In this document: positions 1 to 9,174 of the stretch, piece by piece
Layout: every line of letters begins with the position of its first letter
Position numbering within the stretch: the first letter of the stretch is position 1
Source of the DNA: Bolinopsis microptera
Taxonomy: Eukaryota > Ctenophora > Tentaculata > Lobata > Bolinopsidae
Length of the DNA stretch: 36,762 nt
Reading direction: 5' to 3'
NCBI RefSeq assembly: GCF_026151205.1
Contig: NW_026971777.1
Coordinates: 1 to 36,762, forward strand
Position numbers and translations under genes: made by a program
Notes under the pieces: model-generated
Seen by the model: the letters and a program-made list of their open reading frames with translations, nothing else
Told to the model about the DNA's origin: nothing
The model's database searches: none

Positions 1-593
1 TAATTTTTAAAAGGATACAGGGCAGTAGTAACAACTACATGGGGAGGGGGAGCGTAATAATGTAATTTCTACACTATGTTCAAATTTAAAGTAACTTACA
101 GGGCAGAAGTAACAACTGAATGGGGAGGGGGAGCTTAATAATGTAATTTCTACACTGTGTTTTAATTTAAAGTGACTTACAGGGCAGTAGTAACAACTAC
201 ATGGGAAGGGGGAGCGTAATAATGTAATTTCTACACAGTGTTTAAATTTAAAGTAGCCTACAGGGCAGAAGTAACAACTAGATGAGGAGGGGGAGCGTAA
301 TAATGTAATTTCTACACTGTGTTTAAATTTAAAGTAACTTACAGGGCAGAAGTAACAACTAAATGGGGAGGGGGAGCGTAATAATGTAATTTCTACACTG
401 TGTTTAAATTTAAAGTAGCTTACAGGGCAGGAGTAACAACTAAATGGGGAGGGGGAGCGTAATAAAGTTATTTCTACACTGTGTTTAAATTTAAAGTTAC
501 TTACAGGGCAGGAGTAACAACTAGATGGGAGGGAAGCGTAATAATGTAATTTCTACACTGTGTTTAAATTTAAAGTTACTTACAGGGCAGGAG
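1..593. repeat. 81 bp satellite array, left block
   Basis: About seven head-to-tail monomers. The ACAGGGCAG word recurs every 81 bp (for example at 17 and 98). Each monomer has a G-rich core (GGGGAGGGGGAGCG), an AT-rich segment with TTCTACACTGTGTTTAAATTTAAAG, and a GTAACAACTA junction. Monomers differ by point changes and small indels. It carries no open frame of interest and ends at the LINE insertion. Confidence 0.97.
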
Positions 594-621
594 GATTAAA
601 CAGGATTAAACAGGATTAAAC
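592..621 (-). repeat. Short tandem 3' tail of the LINE
   Basis: AGGATTAAAC is repeated exactly three times (592, 602, 612), reading as a GTTTAATCCT repeat at the 3' end of the minus-strand element. The first two bases overlap the target-site duplication. Such microsatellite-like tails, rather than poly(A), mark the 3' ends of several LINE clades. The 3' untranslated region runs from here to 822 and includes an ATAA/ATGA-rich stretch around 670-708. Confidence 0.75.
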
Positions 622-3600
622 ATGAAATTACCAGAGAGAACACTAACGGACTCGTCTTGGCTATACAAGAATGAATAAATAAATAAATGAATAAATGAAT
701 AAATAAAATTAACAAAACTGAATCATTTAAAAATAGTAAAATTTAACCGTTTACAATTTCACGAAAATAAAAGAAGATCGTCTATAATAATTTAAGGTAA
801 TACAGTAAATAAAGTTCGAGTACTACATCTGTTTGCGAGGGTTAAGGGACGTTTTAGGAGGATTACGTAGATTTGAGGAGTCTGTAAGGTACTTCCCGAA
901 CTCTTTTATATGGGGTGAGTTCATTATTGCTCCATATTCTTTTAGCATCAACAGGCTTTTGAGGTTGTCAGAGAGGTTGGACCTGAGTTGATGGTAGTAG
1001 GGGCACTCAGTTAGGACGTGGTCTTCGGTTTCTAGAATAGGAGTTTCAAAGAAGGGGAGCTCCTCTAGAAAACGTATGACATCCGTTTCTGAGGAGCAGC
1101 AGAAGCGACACGTTTTAAGAGCTGTGTTGAGTTGATCTTTGGTGTAGCGACCTTTTTCTATCCTAAGATCGTGACTGCTAGATCGGAGTTTAGCAATATT
1201 GACCCTTTTAAGCCGGCAGGGGAGCTGTAAATAGGGTTCTTCGCCAAACTCGAATTTAACCGCTGTGTAGAAAGACATTTTGGGCTGGTTGAGGAGATCT
1301 CTCTTCCAATGGTCAACAAATGTCTCATGTATGTACTCACAAGCGTCTAGGGTGGGCGATAACTGCGGCTTGGAGACTGTACTCATCTTGGCAATAGTTG
1401 ACCACGCATCATACCAGGTTAGATTCAGTAGCTTTTGTTCTTGAAAGGTGTGGTGCAAAAGAGTGTTCACGTTACCTTCTACCGCCAGGGATGCCCGATG
1501 GAAGTAAGCTAAACATTGGGGAATGACGGTAACTGTCCAGGGGGTTCTACCGGTGTCACCATAGCAGAAGTTGTTATTAGCTTTCTTGTGAACGCCTAGT
1601 ATCCATTTGAGAATCTTCAGATGAGTTGTTTCGAGCGGATCTTTAGCTGCAGATTTAGGCAGGCTCACTTCTTCTTTTTTCGACAGGATAGCCTTTACGA
1701 TGTTTGTTGATGAGAGCCAGACGGGACATGCATAGGTCGCTACAGGCTTTACTAGACTATCGATGAGTTTAAGCATCGTGCTGGTAGTGAGCGCTTTCGT
1801 GTTGATAATTCGCCTCATTGAGAAGAATGAGCGTAGAGCTTTCTTCCTAAGTTCGTCGATAGCTTGCTTAAACGATCCATTCAGAGAGAATTGGATTCCG
1901 AGATAGCAGTATCTTTTTACTGGTATAATGTCCAGGCTTCCTAGTTTAAAGCCATAAGAACATTTAAGTGTTCTTGAGCTTGTATTGAAGACCATCACAC
2001 TGGTTTTGTCGATGTTCACTGATAACTCCCATTTTTCTGCATAGTCGTGCAAGCAATTCAGCAACGATTGTAGGCTGAACGCGTCAAGTGCTAGGAGGAC
2101 TAAGTCGTCAGCCCATAGGAGGTGGCTTACTTTGATGCCGTTTAAAATTGGGACATTCAACTCTTCGATTTGTTCCAGTCTGATGGAAAGCTCGTGGATA
2201 TAAACTTTGAAGAGCTCAGGGGACATCGGGTGCCCTTGTTCTGTGCCGATGGTAACGTCGATAGCAGCGGAGAGCTTTTGGATCAGCTTAACTCGGGTTG
2301 ACGAGTTGTTATACATGTGGCTGATGCAAGTGAAGAAATTGCCTGAGAGACCCATGTTGCCCAGTTTGAACAGAAGTGCATCCCTGCATACACTGTCAAA
2401 CGCCTTCCGATAATCGACGAAGCAGGCAAATAGTCGCTTCTTCTCTTTTTTGACATATTTCTCTATGATAGTGTTCAGGGTGAGCAAGTGGTCATTACAT
2501 TGTGCTCCACTCCTGAATCCCAGTTGATACGGTCGGTCGGGACAAGCTATTTCCCTAAATTCTATCAGCCGTTTAAGGAGCAAGTTCGAAAATAGCTTGC
2601 CAAGACAGCTGCCAATGGTAATGGCCCGATAGTTATCGGGGTTCTGACGGTCACCCTTTTTATGGAGTGGAGTGGTGATAGAGTTGTTCCAAGGGTAGGT
2701 TCCGCACTGAAGACAGGCATTAAAAAGCTTAACTAGAACAAGTTGGAGTTGCTCGTTGGAGTTTTTCAGCATCTCGTTTGATATCAGGTCATCGGACACA
2801 CTCTTGTTGTTCTTCAGTTTCTTGATCGCATCTTTTGTCTCCTGTAAGGTGAAGTCTCGATTCAAACTGTCGACTAGGTTTTTAGTGTTCTGCAGCTCGT
2901 CGGTTGTGGGAGTAGAGACGACGTCATCATCTGCGTGGTGATTCTTACTACACTTACGGTTGTAGAGGTCGTTAAAAAATTTATGAAAGAGGAGAAGATC
3001 ATAGATGTCAAATGGCTCTTCATCTTTGTGTTGTTCGGACAGTTGCTTGAGCGCCGCCCAGTTAACATTACCACTTTCGTTTATTTTTTGATTCATCTCG
3101 AACAGATATTTCCCCTTTTTCGTGCTCTTAATAGCCCGGTACTCCTTTTTTTTGAGAAAGTGCTGATTGCGAAGGAAATTGCTGTGTGGGTTGCGATTTG
3201 CATTCCTGTCAGCTCTACTAGCCGCACTTTTCGCACGCCTGCAGTTAAGATCAAACCATTTTTTCTTGTTAGTACGTGTTCCACGTTTGGTTGTAGTAAC
3301 CGAATTCGCAAGGTTGTGGTATGTTGCGACCAAATCTCTATTGAGCCGTGTTGCTTCGTCTGCTGTGTTCGCTGGTTGGTTAAGGAGGTGTTCTATTTTG
3401 TCCTTAAATGTCTGATCATTCTGTGCCGAGCGAAACTGGGTTGCTGAGTCGGCAGAGAGATTCTCTGATCTGTTCCATTTGAAGGATTTGGGTGCATCCT
3501 GGATGTCTTTAGTGTCATTACTGGTAGAGATCCTCTTTAGATGATTGGTAGAGATAGTCATAGAGAGTGGTCTGTGATCGGAGTACTGGGATATGCTCTC

Positions 3601-6600
3601 GATTTTGAGTTGGCGAATTTTATCGTGGAGACTCGTGGATACGCAGATATAGTCAACAGTGCTAACACCGTGGCGTTGAATACAAGTGGGTGCACCAAAA
3701 ATGTCACCCAGGGTCCTACCATTGAGAATGACTAGACCAGTTGTTTGCAGGAGTTCGATGAAGGGTCGCCCGTTTGTGTTCAGCTTAAGGTCCGAGTTGT
3801 TGCGTTTCGTCAGCTGTTTGCAGTAATGGGCGTTAAGTTCGTAGTCTTTCAGGTGTCTATTGTCAGACATCATGTCATCCATTGTGCCAGTTCTAGCATT
3901 AAAGTCACCGAGAAGAATTACATCCTCGCTGAGCGGTATATCTGCCAGGAATTCTTGGAGGTGTTCTAGAGTTGAGTTGCTGACTTCAGTTTCTATATCT
4001 CTTCTCCGCTTCTTGAAAGAACCATTGGTTGGAGAGTCGTATACATTAACTAAATAGGTGTTCCTCTCAAGATCAAAATAGTTGGCTTTCAGCTTAACTA
4101 CAACGATGTCCTCCGAGGCGTTCATCTGGATATGAGTTACACCGGCTTGTAGGCTTTTATGGACTCCAATACAGACACCACCAGAATTTGACCCCTTTCG
4201 GTTTGAGTTAAAGCAGCAGTAGTTACTAAAGTTAATCTCCCCTTTAGTTTCTTGCAGTGCAAAGATATCGTGGCTTTTGAAGAGATCTTGGATTTCGGGT
4301 ATGTCGACTTTAGGTCCTTCAGTTTTGTCCCGAGAGTGGTTGATGTTCCAACACAGGAACCTAAGGGAGTGCCGGGACCTCTTTGGTGTAGATTTAGTCA
4401 TCGCTATACCTGTTAGTGCTGCGTCTTGCTTTGTTGCCCTCGTGGTAGCTTAATCGGGGGAGGCGTAATGTCTTCCTCAGACCTTCCCTGAGGCGAAGCC
4501 AGAGCATGTTTTGGCCTCTCTGACTGAGTTTGAAGCCTGTGCTGGGCGAGTAAGTGCTTTGGTCGCCAATCTTCTCATTTGTGAAGGTGAAGATCCTATC
4601 TTTGACTTCCGGCTTGTGGTTGTGGAGCCAAGTTATATGGTTTCTGATCTCCTCGTTGATGATACGTAACCTGTCATTGATATAAGAGTCATTAGAGGAG
4701 GGTATCAGCGCTGAGAAGCATATCTGTGCTGCTGTGGTGTTAAGCAGATGTAAGTAAAGTTCCTTCACGTGGCCTACAAGACCCGTTTTCTTGTAGAGAA
4801 AGTCATTAATCCCCGTGTGGATATATATGCACTCTGGTTTGAGTCGCTTTAAGGTTTTGTTAAGTTGTTTTGAGTTCTTTCCCAAGTCAGAGTAGCTAGT
4901 TGCTTTAAAGCAGTGAACATTGAACTGACTGTTAAAGCGTCTTGGATCGAACTCATCAAAGTTCTCATCGTGGATCAGGAGTACCGTGTGTCGCCTGTAG
5001 CTTTTCCTGTCATTGATGGAGGAGCTTGTATTGCTGTTGTTCTCCCGCAGCAGTACGTGGTTGCGATGGACATTGTTACCAAGTCTGTCCTGTTCACGGT
5101 GATTCTTGGTGTTATGCTTGTTTGCTACGGTGAATCTTTTGTTGTCGTCTTTTTTAGCAACCTCTGACCATAACTGGGCTGTTGTCTGAGGCGTACCCAC
5201 TGTGGCATTAGTTGGGCTGTCACGAAGCGTACTCGGTTTGCCATGGCTGAGTGTTGGCCTGGAGTTGGTTGTAGGAGGACTATGGGCAGTTACTTTGATG
5301 TCAGCTAAGGATTGGTTGCTGCTACTCAGTGCTTGTAATGTCTCCTCTACATTTAACTCGAGAACCTCTATCCTCGTCCTGTTTGAGGCACTTGTGGTTT
5401 CATTCGCCTCGACGGTAGGGCGAAGCTCATGTTTCAATTCTAAAATTGACTCGTGTGTTTGGTTGAGAGTAGAATTGGCAATTGCCTTTGTGGCTTTTGT
5501 TAAGTTTTCATGGCCAATTTCAAGGGTCTCGATTCTCATTTTGTTTGCAGAATTGGTTGTTTTCATATCTTTAAGAGTGAAACTTTGCATAGTGTTTAGT
5601 TTATCTGACAACTGGGCTTTGGAGTTAGTCAATTTCTCTAAAGTCATGTTCTGCTCATCTACTGCTGCTCGAAGTTTCTCAAGATCATCCCTAATTCCAT
5701 TCAGTTTGGTGTCAATTGGGCCTAATTTGTTTTTAATGGCAATTGACATGCTTTTATCCGATGTGGTTGGCGATGATATAATGAGGTCAGAGATTGCTTT
5801 TTGTTGTAGCATCTCATCTTTGAGTTCAAGCAAGCTATCCTGAAGCACCGACATGGACCGTTTCAGCTCTGAGCAGTTATTGCAACTGGACTGTGTCAGG
5901 TGGTCCTCGGGGTTAGCACCCAGGTTTTGTCTGTTTTCATCATTGTTATCATGAGTGATTTGCTCATCAATTTGTAGAGGGATCCTAGCATCGCCTGAAC
6001 CAGTAGAGTCTTTATCCCGCTTTTTCTTCTTTTTGCTCTTCAACTTTTTACTTTTCGAGCTCTCAGTAAAAGATTGCATCTGGGATGGTGTGGAGTGGGG
6101 TTTAGTATCCGGGCTGCTGGCCGGGTGTCCATCTGGCGTTGTGTGATCACCAAGATTATCGGAATTTGGCTCATTTACGGGAAATTCGGTGTTCTGTGAC
6201 TGGATAGTATTGTCATAGAGTAAGTTCCCATGTAGTTTCTCGTCTAGACGGTCAAAAACGAGTCGAGTTGTTACATGACACCCGTGTTGGCTTTTGCAGA
6301 ATGCAACAAGGTCGTTTTTTCTTTCTCGGGCGGAGTTACTCAGGGGGAGATTGTTTGCGAGGAGCTCCAATTTAATCACCGAGTCTCCGAGTTTGTTGGT
6401 TAGATGTGTGACCAGTTTCATTGTTTCCGTGCTACCAGTGGTCTTGCACGTTTCAAGAATATCGCAGACCTTCTTCTTATTCGCAGTGACGTTGTTAGAG
6501 CCCTTTAATCCAAGGGTTGACATTAAGGACATCAAGGCGTTCTTTTTGTGCGAATTCACTGCGTTTTTAAATAGATCAAGTGTAATGTATCTAAACACAA

Positions 6601-8326
6601 TAGGATCGATGTTGTTCACATTAGGTATTTCATAGTCGATTTCTTCTCCCTCTATGACATTAACTGAGTTTTCACTGTGTTGTTTATTAGTTGTGCTTCT
6701 TGATTCAAGGGAATGGTCGACACTTGTAATATCGTGTTTGGTGCAATAGGCATCAGGAGCGGTAGTCGAGCCAGTAGGGATCGGAAGCGATGTCTCGATC
6801 GTAGTTATGAGTAGGCTAGCAGACGTTTCAGTGGTAGATACTGGTGGTGTTATATCAGGAGTGGGGGGTTCAATGTCGCTGATGTTGAGCTGCGATTTCG
6901 TTGTCAGTGAGGTTGCTGAATCATCTCTGACTTCTGGTACATCTTCGACATATGGAATGATCAGGACTTGTTCATCTCCGCTATCGCCTCTTTTAGTCTC
7001 AGGAGGGAAGTAGCAGTGAAGGTGTTTAGTTGACTCAGGGGACAGAGTAACTAGGCTGAAGTTGCCTAGGCTCACATCGCAGACTTCGGTGGCCTCTATG
7101 GCTGGGTTAAATCTGAGTGGGGTGATGCTGAGGTCTCTAGGCTTTCCGATATGGAGGATAACAAGAGGCATATCGTCGTCTTTGTGTGTGTTCTTCAGCG
7201 GCATTCTGGAGGTCCTGTCAAATGAGTAGACAATTCTGAGGCCGTTGAACAGGAGGTTTTTGTTTCCTAATGCTCCTAAGCGGGTGTTGATGACTGCGAG
7301 CAAGGCTTTCAGAAAGTTTTTGTCTTCAGGGTTGCTAGGGCTGGATGTTTTTGGTTGCAGACCAGATTTGAGGTCATTGCACAGTGATCTAATAACACTC
7401 GGGCGCCAAAACAGTTCAGTGCAGCTTGATATGGATTGACCTGGTGTGATTTCTGGGGAAACTTCCCGAAGAGCGTCTTTAATCGCTGATTGAACGGAAT
7501 GGAGTGAAATTTCGGAGTCTTCGAAGAAAGATCGATCACTCAGTTCAAAGGGATGTCCGTCGCATGTGTGGAGGCCTTGATCCTGTATCATATACCTTTT
7601 GTACTGAAGTGGGCTCGCATCTGTGTTGGTCGCTTTTAGGGATGCTACATCGCCTTCGGATATATGACGTGATCTGTCTTGGATTTTCTCGACTTCCTCT
7701 GAGACCTTCGGCGTTGCCGCAGTGATCCGGTTCGAGAAGGAGTGTCTCCTGTTTCGATGCTTCTCCTGTATTAGTTGGCGCGGTGACAGGGAAGGCGTGT
7801 GCAGCAGTGCCTTAAGTGTATTAGGCAAACCTTTTGCCTTGGTTCGGGGCACTGGGGTGATTTCAGGATCACCGTACCCAGTAAAGAATGCATCTTGTCC
7901 CGGTTTAACTGAGGCTGGAGTTGTAAGGCAACTGTATTTTGGGCCCGCATCAGATGGAGGATGAATAACTATTCCAGGGGTCCCAGGGGTACTGACAGGG
8001 AGCGATACTTTCAGAGGACTAAGATGTTCGGTGTTGCAGTCACCATTGTCATCTGATTCCTCAGCTGGGGTCTCAAGGTCGGTGTTTCCGGATATCCAGC
8101 TGAAGCTCCTTGCAAAACCCATAAGGCTTATGTTACCAAGAAATGATGAAGATGAATTGGCTTCTTGGTTGGTTATGGGGGTTGCCTCGCATTGGGTCTT
8201 CAATCTTTGACTAGACCAATTTGGTGGGTCATCCCCCTCATCGTCGTCTTCAGCCCTCTTTCCGGTAGGGTAAGGGTTATGCCTTCGTAGGCGCGGTCGT
8301 GAGGACGCTCTGGACCCTTGCGAGGT
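594..8326 (-). mobile_element. Non-LTR retrotransposon (LINE) inserted in the satellite
   Basis: A 7.7 kb minus-strand element carries two long overlapping ORFs. Both flanks are satellite, and GGCAGGAG occurs at 586-593 and 8327-8334, consistent with an 8 bp target-site duplication; removing the element restores the normal satellite junction GGCAGGAGTAACAAC. The 3' end, at the low coordinates, carries three tandem copies of a 10 bp unit (AGGATTAAAC on the plus strand), the kind of short repeated tail seen in CR1/L2-type LINEs. The 5' end joins satellite without an untranslated region or an element-encoded ATG, so the copy is probably 5'-truncated. Clade is not certain; an ORF1 with an SGNH domain and an AP-endonuclease/RT ORF2 with terminal zinc knuckle suggest a CR1/L2-like group. 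Confidence 0.93.
823..4401 (-). CDS. LINE ORF2: endonuclease-reverse transcriptase
   Basis: This uninterrupted 1,192-residue frame should encode the enzyme that nicks target DNA and copies the element RNA into it. The N-terminal AP-like endonuclease (about residues 12-285) shows CWNIN (17-21), QETK with Glu51, LGDFNART (164-171), TVDY (248-251) and SDHRPL (274-279). The reverse transcriptase (about 515-830) shows VDYRKAFDSV (662-671), EQGHPMSP (721-728) and WADD (763-766) as the catalytic box, where many LINEs have F/YADD. A Cys-rich C-terminus (CRFCC ... HVLTECP, roughly 1,105-1,145) fits the terminal CCHC knuckle of such ORF2s. Its start overlaps the ORF1 stop by eight bases (ATGACTAA), suggesting translation by termination-reinitiation. 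With no stop or frameshift, this is a young and possibly active copy. Confidence 0.95.
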   Translation of the reverse strand: MTKSTPKRSRHSLRFLCWNINHSRDKTEGPKVDIPEIQDLFKSHDIFALQETKGEINFSNYCCFNSNRKGSNSGGVCIGVHKSLQAGVTHIQMNASEDIVVVKLKANYFDLERNTYLVNVYDSPTNGSFKKRRRDIETEVSNSTLEHLQEFLADIPLSEDVILLGDFNARTGTMDDMMSDNRHLKDYELNAHYCKQLTKRNNSDLKLNTNGRPFIELLQTTGLVILNGRTLGDIFGAPTCIQRHGVSTVDYICVSTSLHDKIRQLKIESISQYSDHRPLSMTISTNHLKRISTSNDTKDIQDAPKSFKWNRSENLSADSATQFRSAQNDQTFKDKIEHLLNQPANTADEATRLNRDLVATYHNLANSVTTTKRGTRTNKKKWFDLNCRRAKSAASRADRNANRNPHSNFLRNQHFLKKKEYRAIKSTKKGKYLFEMNQKINESGNVNWAALKQLSEQHKDEEPFDIYDLLLFHKFFNDLYNRKCSKNHHADDDVVSTPTTDELQNTKNLVDSLNRDFTLQETKDAIKKLKNNKSVSDDLISNEMLKNSNEQLQLVLVKLFNACLQCGTYPWNNSITTPLHKKGDRQNPDNYRAITIGSCLGKLFSNLLLKRLIEFREIACPDRPYQLGFRSGAQCNDHLLTLNTIIEKYVKKEKKRLFACFVDYRKAFDSVCRDALLFKLGNMGLSGNFFTCISHMYNNSSTRVKLIQKLSAAIDVTIGTEQGHPMSPELFKVYIHELSIRLEQIEELNVPILNGIKVSHLLWADDLVLLALDAFSLQSLLNCLHDYAEKWELSVNIDKTSVMVFNTSSRTLKCSYGFKLGSLDIIPVKRYCYLGIQFSLNGSFKQAIDELRKKALRSFFSMRRIINTKALTTSTMLKLIDSLVKPVATYACPVWLSSTNIVKAILSKKEEVSLPKSAAKDPLETTHLKILKWILGVHKKANNNFCYGDTGRTPWTVTVIPQCLAYFHRASLAVEGNVNTLLHHTFQEQKLLNLTWYDAWSTIAKMSTVSKPQLSPTLDACEYIHETFVDHWKRDLLNQPKMSFYTAVKFEFGEEPYLQLPCRLKRVNIAKLRSSSHDLRIEKGRYTKDQLNTALKTCRFCCSSETDVIRFLEELPFFETPILETEDHVLTECPYYHQLRSNLSDNLKSLLMLKEYGAIMNSPHIKEFGKYLTDSSNLRNPPKTSLNPRKQM

Positions 8327-8377
8327 GGCAGGAGTAACAACTAGATGGGGAAGGGGAACAACTAGATGGAGTAACAA
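4394..8377 (-). CDS. LINE ORF1: coiled-coil protein with SGNH-like domain
   Basis: A 1,327-residue open frame upstream of ORF2. The first ~17 codons lie in satellite DNA (8327-8377), so the apparent start is probably accidental and the true N-terminus is lost; the next internal Met is about 80 residues in. The N-terminal two thirds are polar and low complexity, with a KSKKLKSKKKKKRDK basic run that may bind nucleic acid. A heptad-rich section follows around residues 850-1,000 (repeated ETLE/LEKL/LEL patterns), a likely trimerising coiled coil. The last ~180 residues resemble an SGNH/GDSL hydrolase: HTGINDFL matches the Gly-x-Asn-Asp block and a later ALIPSSND follows. The usual GDS nucleophile block is replaced by LLIHDENF, so hydrolase activity is doubtful. 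In related LINEs ORF1 forms the RNA-binding particle. Confidence 0.88.
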   Translation of the reverse strand: MLLHLVVPLPHLVVTPATSQGSRASSRPRLRRHNPYPTGKRAEDDDEGDDPPNWSSQRLKTQCEATPITNQEANSSSSFLGNISLMGFARSFSWISGNTDLETPAEESDDNGDCNTEHLSPLKVSLPVSTPGTPGIVIHPPSDAGPKYSCLTTPASVKPGQDAFFTGYGDPEITPVPRTKAKGLPNTLKALLHTPSLSPRQLIQEKHRNRRHSFSNRITAATPKVSEEVEKIQDRSRHISEGDVASLKATNTDASPLQYKRYMIQDQGLHTCDGHPFELSDRSFFEDSEISLHSVQSAIKDALREVSPEITPGQSISSCTELFWRPSVIRSLCNDLKSGLQPKTSSPSNPEDKNFLKALLAVINTRLGALGNKNLLFNGLRIVYSFDRTSRMPLKNTHKDDDMPLVILHIGKPRDLSITPLRFNPAIEATEVCDVSLGNFSLVTLSPESTKHLHCYFPPETKRGDSGDEQVLIIPYVEDVPEVRDDSATSLTTKSQLNISDIEPPTPDITPPVSTTETSASLLITTIETSLPIPTGSTTAPDAYCTKHDITSVDHSLESRSTTNKQHSENSVNVIEGEEIDYEIPNVNNIDPIVFRYITLDLFKNAVNSHKKNALMSLMSTLGLKGSNNVTANKKKVCDILETCKTTGSTETMKLVTHLTNKLGDSVIKLELLANNLPLSNSARERKNDLVAFCKSQHGCHVTTRLVFDRLDEKLHGNLLYDNTIQSQNTEFPVNEPNSDNLGDHTTPDGHPASSPDTKPHSTPSQMQSFTESSKSKKLKSKKKKKRDKDSTGSGDARIPLQIDEQITHDNNDENRQNLGANPEDHLTQSSCNNCSELKRSMSVLQDSLLELKDEMLQQKAISDLIISSPTTSDKSMSIAIKNKLGPIDTKLNGIRDDLEKLRAAVDEQNMTLEKLTNSKAQLSDKLNTMQSFTLKDMKTTNSANKMRIETLEIGHENLTKATKAIANSTLNQTHESILELKHELRPTVEANETTSASNRTRIEVLELNVEETLQALSSSNQSLADIKVTAHSPPTTNSRPTLSHGKPSTLRDSPTNATVGTPQTTAQLWSEVAKKDDNKRFTVANKHNTKNHREQDRLGNNVHRNHVLLRENNSNTSSSINDRKSYRRHTVLLIHDENFDEFDPRRFNSQFNVHCFKATSYSDLGKNSKQLNKTLKRLKPECIYIHTGINDFLYKKTGLVGHVKELYLHLLNTTAAQICFSALIPSSNDSYINDRLRIINEEIRNHITWLHNHKPEVKDRIFTFTNEKIGDQSTYSPSTGFKLSQRGQNMLWLRLREGLRKTLRLPRLSYHEGNKARRSTNRYSDD

Positions 8378-8553
8378 CTAGATGGGGAAGGGGAACGTAA
8401 TAATGTAATTTCTACACTGTGTTTAAATTTAAAGTTACTTACAGGGCAGGAGTAACAACTAAATGGGGAGGGGTAGCGTAATAATGTAATGGGAGGGAAG
8501 TGTCAAAATGTAATTTCTACACTGTGTTTAAATTTAAAGTTACTTACTGGGTA
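8327..8553. repeat. 81 bp satellite remnant between the two elements
   Basis: Less than three monomers separate the LINE from the Polinton. At 8334-8400 the GTAACAACTAGATGGGGAAGGGG words are locally scrambled and duplicated. The segment at 8480-8548 is the longer monomer variant with an extra GGGAGGGAAGTGTC block, the same variant that occurs in the right-hand array. It ends with TGGGTA, the Polinton target-site duplication. Confidence 0.95.
8548..8553. other. Polinton target-site duplication, left copy
   Basis: TGGGTA immediately precedes the left terminus and is repeated at 30839-30844 after the right terminus. The unoccupied form TTACTGGGTAGGAGTAAC is present in the right satellite array (for example about 31825-31845 and 33013-33033). 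Confidence 0.95.
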
Positions 8554-8851
8554 AGTAAGAGATATTTACCCTCTGTAGCACACATTTTGCTATTGCACAC
8601 ATTTTCCGACACTTGTAAAAATTTCACGGATTTTCGACACTTGTAAAAATTTCACGGATTTTCGATACTTGTAAAAATTTCGAGCATTTTCGACACTTGT
8701 AAAAATTTCGAGGATTTTCCGACACTTGTAAAAATTTCACGGGTTTTCGATACTTGTAAAAATTTCGAGCATTTTCAACACTTGTAAAAATTTCACGGAT
8801 TTTCGACACTTGTAAAAATTTCGAGCAATTTCATCACTTGTAAAAATTTGT
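8554..8851 (+). repeat. Left terminal inverted repeat with internal 28 bp minisatellite
   Basis: The outer ~54 bp is unique and perfectly inverted at the right end. It includes TAGCACACATTTTGCTATTGCACACATTTTCC, itself containing a repeated GCACACATTTT. From 8608 a 28 bp unit (GACACTTGTAAAAATTTCACGGATTTTC and variants) is repeated about nine times to 8851, with CACGG, CGAGC and CGAGG variants alternating. The open frame through it is only a product of the periodicity. Confidence 0.95.
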
Positions 8852-8872
8852 TATTAAAAGGATCAACATCAT

Positions 8873-8878
8873 TATATA
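8873..8878 (+). promoter_or_regulatory. Possible TATA box for the first left-arm gene
   Basis: TATATA lies about 30 bp upstream of the ATG at 8907 and just inside the inverted repeat. The position is sensible for a core promoter, but the sequence is AT-rich, so chance is possible. Confidence 0.35.
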
Positions 8879-8906
8879 TCTCATTTCTCTTTTTGTTAGT
8901 TTTACA

Positions 8907-9173
8907 ATGTCAGATATTCTTATTGAAGATGAATATCACAGAGGTTTTGTTATTGGGATCATGAGATTACTTGCTGTACATAGTTATTCGGTTACCAGAG
9001 CTTTCAGATTAGAGTTACTCTATCTTAAAGAGAATAGAATTTTAAGAGCAAGGATTTTTGAAAACACTCTTGTTTTTAATCGAGTACCCGATTTAAAAGT
9101 AGGTAAAAATTATGTTGTAGTAGGGTGGTTAACAGCAAGCAACCATATTATAGAGGTGAATGATATGAGCTAA
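8907..9173 (+). CDS. Small OB-fold-like protein (paralogue of the 10778-11377 C-terminal domain)
   Basis: An intact 88-residue ORF is the first gene inside the left terminus. Its second half (FRLELLYLKENR ... LKVGKNYVVVGWL ... IIEVNDMS) aligns by eye with the C-terminal half of the 10778-11377 protein (FKLELF ... MKIGHKYWVVGWI ... FLDVVDIN), including the strand-turn-strand pattern ending in VGW. That alternation of hydrophobic strands is compatible with an OB fold, and a single-stranded-DNA-binding role beside a replicating element would make sense, but this is inference. It lacks the N-terminal domain and zinc ribbon of its relative, so it is either a specialised short paralogue or a fragment cut by the terminus. 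No membrane segment or signal peptide is seen. Confidence 0.6.
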   Translation: MSDILIEDEYHRGFVIGIMRLLAVHSYSVTRAFRLELLYLKENRILRARIFENTLVFNRVPDLKVGKNYVVVGWLTASNHIIEVNDMS

Positions 9174-9174
9174 T

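Noticed and set aside
1-593. CRISPR-like periodicity in the 81 bp repeats
   Set aside because: Monomers are contiguous and similar over their whole length, with no unique spacers; this is eukaryotic satellite DNA.
2935-3447. 170-codon plus-strand frame opposite the LINE ORF2
   Set aside because: Shadow of the long minus-strand coding frame, as are the other plus-strand frames between 2.2 and 8 kb.
8624-8809. Minus-strand open frame of 61 codons in the left terminus
   Set aside because: It is the translation of the 28 bp minisatellite; repeat periodicity keeps the frame open.
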